Source: Chaenocephalus aceratus
Lineage: Eukaryota; Chordata; Actinopteri; Perciformes; Channichthyidae
Length of the DNA: 64,000 bases
Assembly: GCA_023974075.1 (NCBI GenBank)
Contig: CM043797.1
Coordinates: forward strand, 32,565,023-32,629,022
Reading direction: 5' to 3'
The position numbers and the translations under genes were made by a program. This document shows, in pieces, positions 21,647 to 32,329 of this stretch (within the stretch, counting starts at the first letter, position 1; every line of letters starts with the position of its first letter). The notes beneath the pieces are model-generated. The model did not search any database and was not told the DNA's origin. It saw only the letters and a list, made by a program, of their open reading frames with translations.

Positions 21647-23089
21647 TTACCGTGCTATAAGCCAATTCCTGTCCAGCAACAGCTGGAGGAACAACAGCAC
21701 AAGGCAGGGGGGCCAACGGGGTCCAGGCTTTTCCCTGCACACCACACGGAACACTGTCCATTTGGCTGTGTAGGATGTGTGTTCAGCAGCTGTGCTGATC
21801 GAACACCTCCCTGGCGATTTATGTAGGCCTCCGCTGCTTTGTTGTCTGTTTGAATCAACATATGTTGATTGTACAGCAACAGGACGAAGTGCTGTAGCAC
21901 TTTCCATACGGAGAGCAATTCCAGCACGTTTATATGGAGAGACATGTGAGCCAGCCACTGTCCCCCCACTGCCTGCAACATGCACGTTCCTCAGCCTGCG
22001 AGAGATGCGTCTGTGAACACTGCGGTGTGTGACGTCACTCTGCTCAGTGGCACCCCCACTGACGTGGAGATTTTTCCAGTGGGTCAAATCCAAAACCACG
22101 GAAGGAGGAATGTACACCATGCGTCTCCTCTGACGCACGGGGTCGATGCACAGGCGAATAAACCACCTGGAGTCTCCTCACTATGAAGGAGACCCAGGGG
22201 GATCACCACGTGACCAGCTGATATAATGTCTAACAGCTGCATCACGGAGAGGGCTGTCACCGCCCCGCGGGGTGTGACGCGCCGGAGGAGAGCTGTCACT
22301 TTCTCCCCTCTCCGCTGTGAGAGTCGCGCTCTCATGCGGGCTGAGTTCAATTCCACTCCCAGTTAAAAAGATAACCTGGGAGGGACGAGGACAGCTCTTC
22401 TTCCAGTTGATAATGAAACCCAGGTTTGACAGATGAGATACGAACTGTATTGTCTGTAAGCCGCTTCCTCCCTTCCTGGAGCGAGCCAGCCACAGCCGGT
22501 CGTCCAGGTAAAATAACACTCATCCCCATTCTGAGTAGCTGCTCCCACCGTCCCCACCCACTTTGAAAAAGTGCGTGGAGCCAGGAATGAGAAACGCAGG
22601 AACTTGCTGTGTTTCGGGGTGAAGGTTACGTGGAGGTAAGCATCCTTCAGGACTATGGATGTGCACCTCCCTGGTGAACACACTCCAGCACCTGTTTGAT
22701 CGTCAGCAGGGGAAAAGGCCATTCCCTTGTTGGACACTGACAGATCGAGGATGGGTCTCATTCCCCCCGCCCCGTCTCCTTCGGGACCAGAAAATACCGG
22801 GAGTAAAAAACCCTGATTTTCTTCCCCATGAGGAACCCTGGAAAAAAGCTTCCTTTTAACCAGAGTTCCTGCCGCTCTGCACGGAGCGCGAGACACTGTT
22901 CCCGGGATGACAGGTTTCCTGTATCCCATAGAACTGCGGGGGGGAGAGGCGAACTGCAGAGACTACTCTCTGCCCATCCGCCTGCTCATCCATCTGTCCA
23001 TCAGACACACTCGCCGCCACCCTGAGTACCATCCAGTACTCTGATAGCGCCGGGTGTACATTCTCTGGATGTGCTGTGGTTGGTGGCAA
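21647..23089 (-). pseudogene. DIRS reverse transcriptase and RNase H, frameshifted
   Basis: Minus-strand pieces in several frames. 22929-22363 contains GGMRPILDLSVSNKGM and then LKDAYLHVTFTPKHSKFLRF, the palm-domain entry motifs of DIRS reverse transcriptases. 22519-22181 contains MLFYLDDRLWLA, where the catalytic Y-x-D-D box is present as YLDD. 21981-21655 contains INVLELLSVWKVL and LIQTDNKAAEAYINRQGG, the RNase H core with its acidic residues. Reading requires frame changes near 22500 and 22100. Domain order is normal; the gene cannot make one protein. Confidence 0.75.
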
Positions 23090-24381
23090 ACCACGCCAGA
23101 GCCCTCCACACGCTGCATTTCACACAGGCTCTCAATATGTCACCGTTTAGGAGAAGACTCGTAAACTGTGCGTTCACGCTTAACATCACTAAGGGATGAG
23201 TGGAGGTGTGTGCAGTGCTGTCCACACGAGGCGTAATAATGGCCCTCCGTGGGTTTATTACGACCGTGGGTAGGAGGTATGTCTGAGACAGAGGAAAAAT
23301 CCATGCTGCCTAAACCCAAAAAGTTTAAAGGTAGACGGATTGAATAGTAAGCCCTGCTGTTTTATTAACCGATAAGTTAAAAAACCCAGCCGGCTGAGGC
23401 AGCGAGCCATGCTGCCAAGTAACCAATAGGCTATTGGCAGCCGGCTTAACCGGGGAGCCTTGCTGCTTATTATCTTCCATCTGTCCATTGAACCCACGCG
23501 CCGCCACTCAGCGCGCCAACCTGCTCTGGATGTGCTGTGGTTGTCATGGTGACGAGCCACGCCAGAGCCCTCCAGACGCTGCACTTCACACAGGCTCTCA
23601 TTATGTCCACTGTAACACATTTTCCTGTCAAACAACAGTAAAGCGCAGGCAGTCTCTTCACAGACGCCTGCACTTCACTGCAATACCAGTACCACAGTAC
23701 TCATACTGTGAAATGATTTTACAGCCTTTCTCATTAACAGTAAAATACCGGCAGCAGAGACGCCAGCAATACACTGAAATGATACAGTATTCATACTGTT
23801 GGACAATTTCAGTTTATCACTGTAACAAATTAAATAATTCACAGTAACATTCTGGTTAGGGGGCTGCCAGTAGATTAGTGCCGAAAATCGGCTGAAAAAT
23901 AACAGTAATTGCTTACAGTGTTAAACTGGACACCGAGGTGCGTTCACGCTCAACACCCCTAAGGGATGAGCGGAGCTGTGTGCAGTGCTGTCCTCACTGT
24001 AGTAATGGCACTCGTGGGCTCATTACCGTGTGTAGGAGGTAGGTTTGGGACAGAGGAGAAAAACCGAGCTGCCTAAAAACCAATAGGTTTTAAAGACAGC
24101 CTATTTATGCAGCGAGCCATGCTGCCTATAACCGACAGGTTAGGGGCAGCCGGCTTACCCGGTGGGCCTTGCTGCTTATTATTATTCATCTGTCCATCGA
24201 ACACACGTGTCGCCATTCTGAGTAATATTCTGAGAGCGCGCGACATGCTCTGGATGTGCTGTGGTTGTCATGGTGACGAGCCACGTCAGAGCCCTCGCCG
24301 CCGTTGCCCGTGAAGCAACCCAAGAGGGGCCCGGACCGAAAAACTGCGAGGGGGCCTCCACACGCTGCATCTCACACCAGC
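22960..24381 (-). repeat. Three degenerate tandem copies at the 5' side of DIRS A
   Basis: The block CTCTGGATGTGCTGTGGTTG... followed by CCACGCCAGAGCCCTCCA and a CTGCATTTCACACAGGCTCT-like end recurs at about 23068, 23526 and 24248. Each is preceded by a CCATCTGTCCAT-like segment. A further shared block (GCAGCGAGCCATGCTGCC) occurs at 23398 and 24110. A CAGTAA-rich stretch (23600-23930) interrupts the middle unit and may be a MITE. Confidence 0.75.
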
Positions 24382-25136
24382 TCACCTCCCTGATCGTGGT
24401 GGATTCTCCGAGGAAATCCAAACTTCAGTGCATAATCATTGAGCACCTTATCTGCCACTGTCTTGGCGGATTTGGACATTGTGGCGTAGGCTTGTGCAAA
24501 GCGTGTGTAATGATCGACTATTACCAAGATGTATTCATATCCACCCTTACATTTATCTAAATGCAGAAAGTCAATTGATACCAATTTGAATGGCTGTGTG
24601 GTGACAATGGAGGTGAGAGGAGCTCTTGTCTCTCTGTAGGGCTTCTTCTGTTTGAGGCAAGCACAGCTCTGAGACACGTAGTGCTCTATTTCCTGCTGCA
24701 TATGTGGCCAGAAGAAACGGTCTCGAACAAGTGATGTTGTGCGTTCCCCACCTTGATGCCCCATTTCATCGTGGAGTTGTCTCAGAACAGTTTTTTTGTA
24801 CTTTTCTGGTAGGACCAGTTGTGTCCTGAAAGCAGTCTTTCTGTGAAGTATGCCATCTTCATCAAGGCTGAGTTTTTCCCAGTCGCGGAGTAAGCATTTA
24901 GTCGGAGCATTGAATGATTTCAGCTCTTGTCCTGCAGGCCTCTTATCTAGCCGTTTAGACTGTATCACAGGGCCAATGTGTTGATCATCCTGTTGAGCTT
25001 GACATATGGTTGACTTTGAAAGAGGTGTCAGTGTCCTCTCATCTGTCTCACACTCAATAGCCATCACTGACCACACTGTGTTCGTATCTCTTGCTTCCAC
25101 TCCTTGCACTGTAGCTTCGATTGAAGGAGACAACAT
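24382..25136 (-). pseudogene. Gypsy integrase, C-terminally truncated
   Basis: The HHCC zinc-binding region is visible: LHDEMGHQGGERTTSLVRDR, then YVSQSCACLKQKK. The catalytic core follows with SIDFLHLDKCKGGYEYILV (first D) and HHDQGGE (second D). The third acidic residue and the C-terminal domain are missing because the sequence switches to DIRS A near 24382. The frame differs from that of the RNase H just upstream. Confidence 0.85.
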
Positions 25137-26263
25137 TTCCTCTGTACATTCATCGTTTCAATGTCACAAGGCATTCTTGAAAGGCCATCAGCATCACCAT
25201 TTTCTCTGCCCGGAGGATATCTGAGGGTAAGATGGAAATCTGCTAGCTCAGCGACCCACCTATATCCTGTGGCGTTGAGTTTGTCTGTTGACAACACATA
25301 GATAAGGGGATTGTTATCCGTGAACACAGTGCAAGGTGAGCTGATCAGGTAGTCTCGAAATCTCTCAGTGACCGCCCACTTTAAAGCGAGGAATTCTAAT
25401 TTCCCTGAATGAAGATGGTAGTTTTTCTCAGCTCTGGTCAGTGTGCGAGATGCATAAGCGACACATAGCTTCCCCCCCTGTTCTTGATACAACACTGCAC
25501 CTAACCCTTGGTTTGACGCATCCGTGTGCAAGATAAAAGGTTTGTTGAAGTCCGGGAATCCAAGTATTGGTGGCTCAATCAGACAGTCAATCAATTGTTC
25601 CAGTATCTGCTGATGTTTGTCAGTCCACGTTATCAGCTGATGTGAGCTGGCTCCTCCGTTCTTAATTTGTCCTGTCTTTGTTCTTGTGTTATTGTTTTTT
25701 GTAGCCGTTCCAGGGCCTGCTTCAAGTAGAGCATAGAGGGGTCCAAATGTTTGAGAGAATTTCCTAATATACTGTTGATAGTAACTCAGTAGTCCCATGA
25801 CTGCCCTCAGCTCTCCCACAATCTTTGGTCTCTTCTCCTTTAAAACTCTCACAGCAAGGGTATCAGCAGGGTCCATTTTACTTCCCTCAGCAGACACAAT
25901 TCGCCCAAGGTAGCGAACCTCATTCTTGAACACTTCACACTTGCTGGGCTTCAGTTTTATCCCATGCTGCCGTTGTCGTTGTAGCACTGTCCTCACATGT
26001 TCTACATGGTTGTCGAATTATCTGCTAAAGACTAGGGTGTCATCCAGATACGGGATACATATTTCATCTCTCAGCCCTACCAAACATTCTTCCATGCAGC
26101 GCTGGAAGGCAGCTGGGGCCTTCATTAGTCCGAAGGGAATCCTGATCCATTCATAAAGACCCCAGGGAGTCACAAAAGCAGTCATGTGTCTGCTCTCTTT
26201 GGCCATGGTGATAGGCTTTCCCTTGATCCAAAAGCGAAAACCAGGAGTTTCCTCCAAGGCCAT
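25064..26263 (-). pseudogene. Gypsy reverse transcriptase (catalytic part) and RNase H
   Basis: 26263-26018 carries [20 protein letters not shown] and the catalytic box [11 protein letters not shown]. 25996-25064 continues with [20 protein letters not shown], the thumb/connection, and RNase H motifs [27 protein letters not shown] and [11 protein letters not shown] stop interrupts the frame just after the catalytic box near 26015. Core catalytic residues of both domains remain readable. Confidence 0.87.
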
Positions 26264-27160
26264 TCATGATATCCTGCACTCTGGGAATAGGTTGGCGGTC
26301 GGGGAGAGTTTTTTCTGTTCAGTTCCCGGAAGTCAATACAGAGTCTCAAACTCCCATTTTTTTCCCGAACACAAACGACTGGTGATGCATATGGCGAGTT
26401 GGACTTCTTAACCCAGCCTTGTGCAATCAGATCATGCAAGTAGTCCTTCATTTCTCTGTATAACGGCTTAGGCACAGAAATGTATCTTTTTGCCACAGCT
26501 TCTGTGTCTTTCAGCGATATACTTAGTTGCAGGTTCTCGATGCAGCCAATGTCATTATCTGTTTGTGAAAAGGAGGAAGACTCCTCTCTCAACATCTTGT
26601 GGACTTTCTCTTGCTCTAGCTCACTAAGGTGGCTCAGCTTCACAGGCGGATCCCATACATCATTAGCAGCTTGGTTCTCTTCAACTCTGATGTGATTAAT
26701 CGTGCTTGGTGCAGGGCGAGACCCCTCTAGTATTGAGGCTGGGTACACTGCCTGAATTTGCTTTCCAATCACAGTTCTACCTGCCAACACTATTTCATGG
26801 TCCGTAGGGTTCTGCACACTCACAATAATGGATGGTTTGGTGCCTTTTCTCACCTTTACGAGCGTGTCGCAGAATTCGAGCCCTTCTGCCCAGCGGGGGT
26901 TCACATCGGGCTCAAACACTAGCGTTATATCATCTTGTGGTGACTGCATCCGCACCTGGCACTGAACTTGGACAGATGTATATTTTGGTATGCTGATCCT
27001 CTGTGTCTTTGTCTTGACAACATATTCATCTGTTTGTTCAGCACTGATCTGTTTCACAAAGGCTTTTGCTTGAGTTGGCTCCAGGTCAGGGAATACTGCC
27101 CTTACTGCATCACCCAGCTGTTCACTGTCAGTAGTGTTTGACTGTTTCAGCTTCCTGCCT
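26182..27160 (-). pseudogene. Gypsy pol N-terminal part and start of reverse transcriptase
   Basis: Begins at the L2 insertion point and reads LEPTQAKAFVKQISAEQT, a beta-rich spacer (ILAGRTVIGK-like region), then SPYASPVVCVREKNGSLRLC and IDFRELNRK, the fingers motifs of Ty3/gypsy reverse transcriptase. A frameshift right after ELNRK moves reading to the next frame near 26260. Confidence 0.8.
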
Positions 27161-27338
27161 ATACAATACAATACAACTTTATTTATAAAGCACTTTAAAC
27201 CTCCAGACCAAAGTGCTGTACAGGCAAATAGATAAAACACAGCTCAGCTCACACACCATAAAACAAGTACAAGTAAAAACAAAAAACAATTTAAATGCAA
27301 AAAAGCAACACTCTAAAAGATGTTGAAAACGCCAAATG

Positions 27339-29372
27339 TTAAAACGCTAAGGAGTAGAGGTGGGTTTTAAGAAGCGATTTAAAAGCAGGCAGTGTGGAGG
27401 CCTGTCTGATCTCCAGGGGCAGAGCGTTCCACAGTTTGGGAGCCGCTACAGAGAAGCAACGGTCCCCTCTGAGCTTTGACCTGGTTTTAGGCACATTCAG
27501 GAGCAGTTGGTCCGCTGACCTGAGAGGGCGGTTCGGCGTGTAATGCTGTAGCAGCTCAGCAAGGTATGGTGGGGTCATGCCATTTAGGGATTTAAAAGTA
27601 AATAAAAGAATTTAAAAATGGATCCTAAAATAAATTGGCAGCCAGTGGAGAGAAGCTAGAACAGGGGAAATGTGGTCAAACTTCCGTGTGCCAGTTAAGA
27701 GCCTTGCTGCAGCATTTTGCACCCGCTGCAGTCGTGCGAGCGAGGACCCACTGACCCCCATGTAGAGAGAGTTACAGTAGTCCAGCCAGGTGGTGACAAA
27801 GGCATGGATTACTGTCTCAAACTGCTGTCTGGAGAGAAAAGGTTTTACTTTCGCTAGTTGCCTCAGGTGATGAAAGCTCGTTTTTACCACCGACTTAATC
27901 TGACTCTCAAGTTTGAGTTCACGGTCCATTTAAATACCAAGGTTCGTAACGGTGGGCTTGGTGTACTGATGCAAGGGACCCAGGTCTACAGAAGTGGTGT
28001 CAGTGGTGCTACCAAAAACCATTACTTCTGTTTTTCCTTCATTGAGTTTAAGGAAATTGCACGCCATCCAGGCCTTTATGTCATCTAGGCACTTTAGCAG
28101 TGGGATAATTAAGTAACCCTCCTTCTTTGTTAGAGGGACATACATCTGGCTATCGTCAGCATAGCAGTGGAATGCGATGTCGTGCTTTCTAAAAATGGAC
28201 CCAAGAGGGAGCAAATAGAGGGAGAGTAGCAGGGGGCCTAATACTGAGCCCTGTGGGACCCCAGACAGGAGTGGAGCAGAGGATGACTCGGAGTCACCAA
28301 GGCTGACAGAGAAAGTTCTGTCCTTCAAATATGACCTGAACCATTCCAGGGCTTTTCCCTCAATGCCCACCCACTTTTCCATGTCATGGTCGACTGTATC
28401 GAAAGCAGCAGTTAAGTCAATAAGTAGGAGCACAACGCAGTCCCCAGAGTCAGTAGATAAAAGGATGTCATTAAAGACTCTTAAAAGTGCTGTTTCAGTG
28501 CTGTGCATAGTTTTAAAACCGGATTGGAAAACCTCCAGTATGTTGTTCTCTTCCAGAAAAAACATAATTTGACTGTAGACAATCTTCTCCAGGATCTTTG
28601 ACATAAAAGGCATTTTGGAAATGGGCCTAAAATTAGCCAGAACTGTGGGATCCAGGCTGGGTTTTTTAATACGAGGTTGCACTACTGTATGCTTCAGGTT
28701 TTCGGGGACCTTCCCTGAGAGCAGGCTGCTGTTTAAAACTGCCAGCACAGATGGTCCAACAGTGGGGAAAACCTCTTTAAAAAGTCGAGGCGCGACAGGG
28801 TCATTTGGAGAACCAGAGGGCTTTAACTTGGAGACAATCTCCTGTACAAAAGACAGAGCTACATGCTAAAACTGATTAAAGACAGCAGAACACGGTGCAG
28901 GAACTGAGGGGTCAATTGCAGGAGCAGAGATTTGAGCTCTAGTGGAGTTTACCTTATTAATGAAAAAGTGAAGAAAATCTTCACAGACCGCGGTAGAGGT
29001 CTCCATAGAGCTATTCTGGGGGGCATTAAGGACCAAATCAATAGTCTGGAACAGAACGCGTGGCTTATGACGATTTGACAGAAAGATGTCAAATAAAAGT
29101 TTGCTTTTTGCCTCCTTCACAGTGATCTGATAGAAACGCCAACACTCCCTCAACATTTCAAATGAAACTTGCAGTTTGTCCTTTTTCCATTTACGCTCAG
29201 CTCTACGGCAATCCTGTCGGACAGCCCGAGTCGTGTCATTTAACCAAGGCTCAGATTTAGTTTTAGGTTGCCTGGTTTTTAAAGGAGCAACAGTGTCTAT
29301 GGCAGCTTTGCAAGTAGAGTGAAACCATGAGCTAAGCTCATCCGTTTCAGGTAACATAGGTTCCCGATTCAC
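27339..29372 (-). pseudogene. L2 reverse transcriptase and C-terminal region
   Basis: 29372-28866 is the linker after the endonuclease (KSEPWLNDTTRAVRQDCRRA). 28748-27930 is reverse transcriptase: LANFRPISKMPFMSKILEK, LLIDLTAAFDTVDHD (box A), SGVPQGSVLGPLLLSLYLLP and AFHCYADDSQMYV, the catalytic YADD. 27929-27612 contains LDYCNSLYMGVSGSSLARLQ and ASLHWLPI. 27578-27339 reads [20 protein letters not shown], a typical L2 C-terminus. The frame is broken by single stops or shifts at about 28865, 27930 and 27600. Active-site residues are intact, which suggests recent decay. Confidence 0.87.
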
Positions 29373-29421
29373 ACAGTTCTGTTTAAAGGCAACAGAGAAC
29401 TGACCAGCAGTGGAGGGGTTA

Positions 29422-29891
29422 TGTAGTGGACATTTTTATTATATCCTTATATGCTTAAACCAAATGCTTCTTATTTCCTGAGATGTGCTTTATTATTCTA
29501 TTCTACTCTCTTATGGGTATTATTCCCAGGCGCTTCAAGGCCACAGCTGCTTTGGCCTACTGGGAGACTCATACACAGTCACACAAGAACCGTTATGCTA
29601 TCTGCAGCTCAAGGCCAGAAGGTGTCTAATAACAATGTGACCGTGTGAACACAAGAGTTATAACATTCCCACTCTTTTCCTATATAACTTCTACTTTTTC
29701 ATTGTACTGCGCACACTCGGGCAGACTATCCTATACTCTGTTCGACTTGTGTCTATATTTAATTATTGTATCATGTATTTGAAGCTTCAAATAAATAAGT
29801 AAAAGACAGCTCTGCTCGATTCACCATTTATTTGTTTTGATCACTTTGACTTGTACTCTCCAGCCGTGTTGGGTCCTAGATTTCCATAACA
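29422..29891 (+). mobile_element. Solo LTR inserted in the L2 element
   Basis: Begins TGTAGTGGACATT and ends TTCCATAACA, the TG...CA rule of LTRs, flanked by GTTA on both sides (29418-29421 and 29892-29895). A TATA-like TATATAAC lies at about 29680 and an AATAAATAAG polyadenylation-like signal at about 29790, in the + sense. No internal region remains, so it is a product of LTR-LTR recombination. It separates the endonuclease and linker of the L2. Confidence 0.8.
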
Positions 29892-29999
29892 GTTAATAAT
29901 GCGAGCGCGCCGAGGAGCAGCGCGCGGTTTAACCGTTTTACAAGCAAGACTCACATCAAATAATACAGGCATATGATCAGAGAAAAAGGCGTCACAAAT

Positions 30000-30509
30000 C
30001 TACAGGTTAAGAACAGGCAAACCATAAGATAAAACAAGATCAAGTGTGTGTCCGCGTTCCTGCGTTGGGCCAGACACAGACTGCACAAGATTAAAGGAAT
30101 CAACAAGGTCTAAAAAGTCCTTTGCCATAGCTTTGTCGGGGCAACACACATGAATATTAAAATCCCCAACAATAAGTACACGATCATATTTTGGCATAAT
30201 TTCAGCCAAGAAGTCAGAGAAATCGTTTAAAAATCCCTTATTGTATTTGGGAGATCTATAGACCACAGCACACAGCACTGTATGAGAGCGACCAAGCTCG
30301 AACACGCTCAGTTCAAAGCTGCCGGCTGAGAATGTCAGTGAAAGCTGCTGGCATTTATAGTCACTCTTAAAAACTATACATACTATACCTCCACCTCGGC
30401 CTGACGTCCGCGGAGAATTAAAATAACAGCAATGCTGCGGTACAAGTTCGGTAAACGCGCTGGACTCACCAATACTGAGCCATGTCTCAGTCACGAAGAG
30501 GAAATCCAA
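30000..30509 (-). pseudogene. L2 apurinic-type endonuclease domain
   Basis: Reads MDFLFVTETWLSIGES, SGRGGGIVCIVFKSDY, VVYRSPKYNKGFLNDFSDFL and VLIVGDFNIHV, the E-T-W and G-D-F-N-x-H motifs of LINE endonucleases that nick target DNA. It ends shortly before the solo LTR. The N-terminal start of the domain lies in another frame upstream. Confidence 0.85.
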
Positions 30510-30976
30510 GCCCTTGGAAGTGAAGAAATCCTTTAGGACAAAAGTCTTGTTTGTTAGCGATCTTGCATTGACCAGGCCAAACCTGACCGGCAGATTGGCG
30601 GCATTAGAGGACCGGGGAGCCCGACACAGAGACCTCAGGTTATGCGGATTAACCCAGGAAGCGATGAGCTGAAGAAGCCTTCATTCTCACCAGTCGACCA
30701 CTGCGTTTTCCCCGGCGGCGGTGGCGTTTACAGCGGGTAGGTGGAGCAGGGGTGCGGCACAGGTAAACTGGTCCCCCTGATAAAAACGGAGGCAGCGTTT
30801 TATCTCCACCACGAGTAGACTTTGCTGGATTAATGGCAGAAAACCGAAGGTCCAGCAGTGTTTGGCGATCGTACACCAGTAGAGAGTTGACATTTTGCAT
30901 TAAGCATGACAAAAACAGTACAAAAACACACAGCGTAAGCATCGGCAGACGGCCATACACACTGGCGCCATCTTGG

Positions 30977-31546
30977 ATACAATATGATGAGCTCAATGAC
31001 ATTGGAGCCTATTATTGGTCGAACAAGCTTGTTTCCTCTCATTACCAGTGTGGGGACAGCAACTTCTAATGAAGGTGCATTCTCTGGAGCTAGTTTAAAG
31101 GTGACTTCCACCCAACCTGCATATGGCATGTTCTCCCCATTTGCTGCCACTATGTCAAGTGTGTCTGCCATATCCAAAATCTCAGAAATGTCTCTTAGTC
31201 TCATGTCTGGTAAGTGTACTTCTTTCCACATCTCATCAATAATTGTGACCGGGGAGCCTGAGACCCATAAGGCTTGAACCAATTTACCTTGGATGTAGCA
31301 GTCGATCAGGTATTTCTTTCCAACTAACGGAACCATTTTAGTCTGTTTTTCTCTTTTAGGGGCTGAGTTCATGGTCATGCAATGGGACGGGGCACATTTT
31401 TCTCGATGCACAGCCCAGTCATCCACTTGACATAGTTTAGAACAGTAAAGTACATATTTACATGAGGCACATTGTTTAAATGTAACTTTTTCGTCCTTTT
31501 TCCCACAATGTGTACATTGTTGAGACATTACTGTGTCAGTGGTCAC
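30977..31546 (-). pseudogene. Gypsy MYND zinc finger plus retropepsin-like region
   Basis: The frame overlaps the gag stop by a few bases and begins at GTG or by frameshift. Residues about 9-51 form a complete MYND finger: CTHCGKKDEKVTFKQC, ASCKYVLYCSKLCQVDDW, AVHREKC, with all eight cysteine/histidine ligands spaced as in the family. MYND fingers bind proline-rich peptides in cellular proteins. A basic linker and a retropepsin-like fold follow: VPLVGKKYLIDCYIQGKLVQ, ALWVSGSPVTIIDEMW, then IIGSNVIELI. The active-site D-T/S-G triad reads VSG here, so the catalytic aspartate is lost. The protein is cut by the L2 insertion. Confidence 0.75.
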
Positions 31547-32145
31547 TCCCTGTCCCGTGCGAGCGACCCTTCCCCGTTTAACGGATTATATCCAACTTGT
31601 CTCTGCCCTGGAGCTCGACAGCCAGCAAGAAAGTGTTCGCTGCTGCCACATCTGTAACAGTGCGTGCAGTAGTGTTTAGTTCCACGCTGTTGACAGACAA
31701 AACATCTCCTCATACGCCCACGGTTTGGTGGTGGAACGCTGCGCTGTGTGTCAAAGCTCAGATGATATTGCGCATTTTCTTCTCTGTGTCCCGGACAAGG
31801 AGTGAACCAATGTCCCTGTGGCAGTCCCTGCCTCTGCTGGCCTGGGAATTGCTGAACTGATGTGGGATCTGGCCCTTGTGCTTGTGGCTGTTGCTGTATA
31901 GACTCTCTGATTTGAGACACTTCTGCTCTAATATCTTTCAGTAGAGCCATCTCAGATCTTATCTCTTTAAGCTGGGAGAGTACCATAGGAGGGATTGTAT
32001 CTATGTTTTTCTGAGCACAATGTTTTTCTATCTTTTCAACAGGAGCATCATTGGACTGAGTTGCATGTATCATGACAGGGCGTTGTTGTCCTAACAATGT
32101 TCTTTTACTCTGCGTCTCTTGCTCACAGGCACAAGCTGCATTCAT
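31543..32145 (-). pseudogene. Gypsy gag C-terminal part with zinc knuckle
   Basis: About 200 residues. A coiled region rich in leucine and glutamine (SQLKEIRSEMALLKDIRAEV) precedes a nucleocapsid region with CFVCQQRGTKHYCTHC and CYRCGSSEHFLAGC, the second a standard C-x2-C-x4-H-x4-C knuckle that binds RNA. Ends in TGA that overlaps the next frame. Confidence 0.8.
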
Positions 32146-32329
32146 CCGCTCTAGTAACAGTTCATCAGAGATGTCAGTCTGCTCAAGGTATGGTTGGAGA
32201 TCACGTTTTACATTATCACTCTGGAGACACAGTGTGAAGGAACATGTTCTGCACTAAGCATGGATCATATTTGAGACCTGACTCAGCTTCTTGGGAGGAA
32301 AACAAAATCTTCTGTCTCAGGTCAAAAGC

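Larger units (their letters stand above)
18054..21761 (-). pseudogene. DIRS tyrosine recombinase, split by LTIR insertion
   Basis: The N-terminal part lies at 21761-21388 in two frames (STVKTYAAAISSCHVG, then RFLRGAQRLRHVSRALAPQW and LLLALTSAKG). The C-terminal part is at 18362-18054: RLSHWLGETVSQAYV, KAHSTRGISTSMALHGG with the catalytic H-x-x-R, and FIRFYLRDVS with the tyrosine. Between them sits the LTIR element 18565-21343, flanked by GATCTGG. Besides the insertion there is at least one frameshift near 21600. It is more diverged from copies B and C than those two are from each other. Confidence 0.8.
17430..24381 (-). mobile_element. DIRS retrotransposon copy A, degraded
   Basis: Minus-strand order is reverse transcriptase/RNase H (about 23089-21647), then tyrosine recombinase (21761-21388 and 18362-18054), then a complex inverted terminal region at 17430-17760. 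This is the DIRS layout: no LTRs, no integrase, a tyrosine recombinase instead. The recombinase gene is split by a 2.8 kb LTIR element. No gag is present; the 5' side is three degenerate tandem copies (22960-24381) and then abruptly gypsy integrase. Confidence 0.8.
27167..30976 (-). mobile_element. L2-clade LINE inserted in the gypsy element
   Basis: Nearly full length. The 5' end is AAGATGGCGCC-like (inverted at 30964-30976), then come endonuclease (30509-30000), linker (29372-28866), reverse transcriptase (28748-27930), C-terminal region (27929-27339) and a TTGTA-repeat 3' end. The flanks ATACAA at 27161-27166 and 30977-30982 are consistent with a target duplication. It lies in the same orientation as the host gypsy, between protease and pol. 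Confidence 0.88.
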
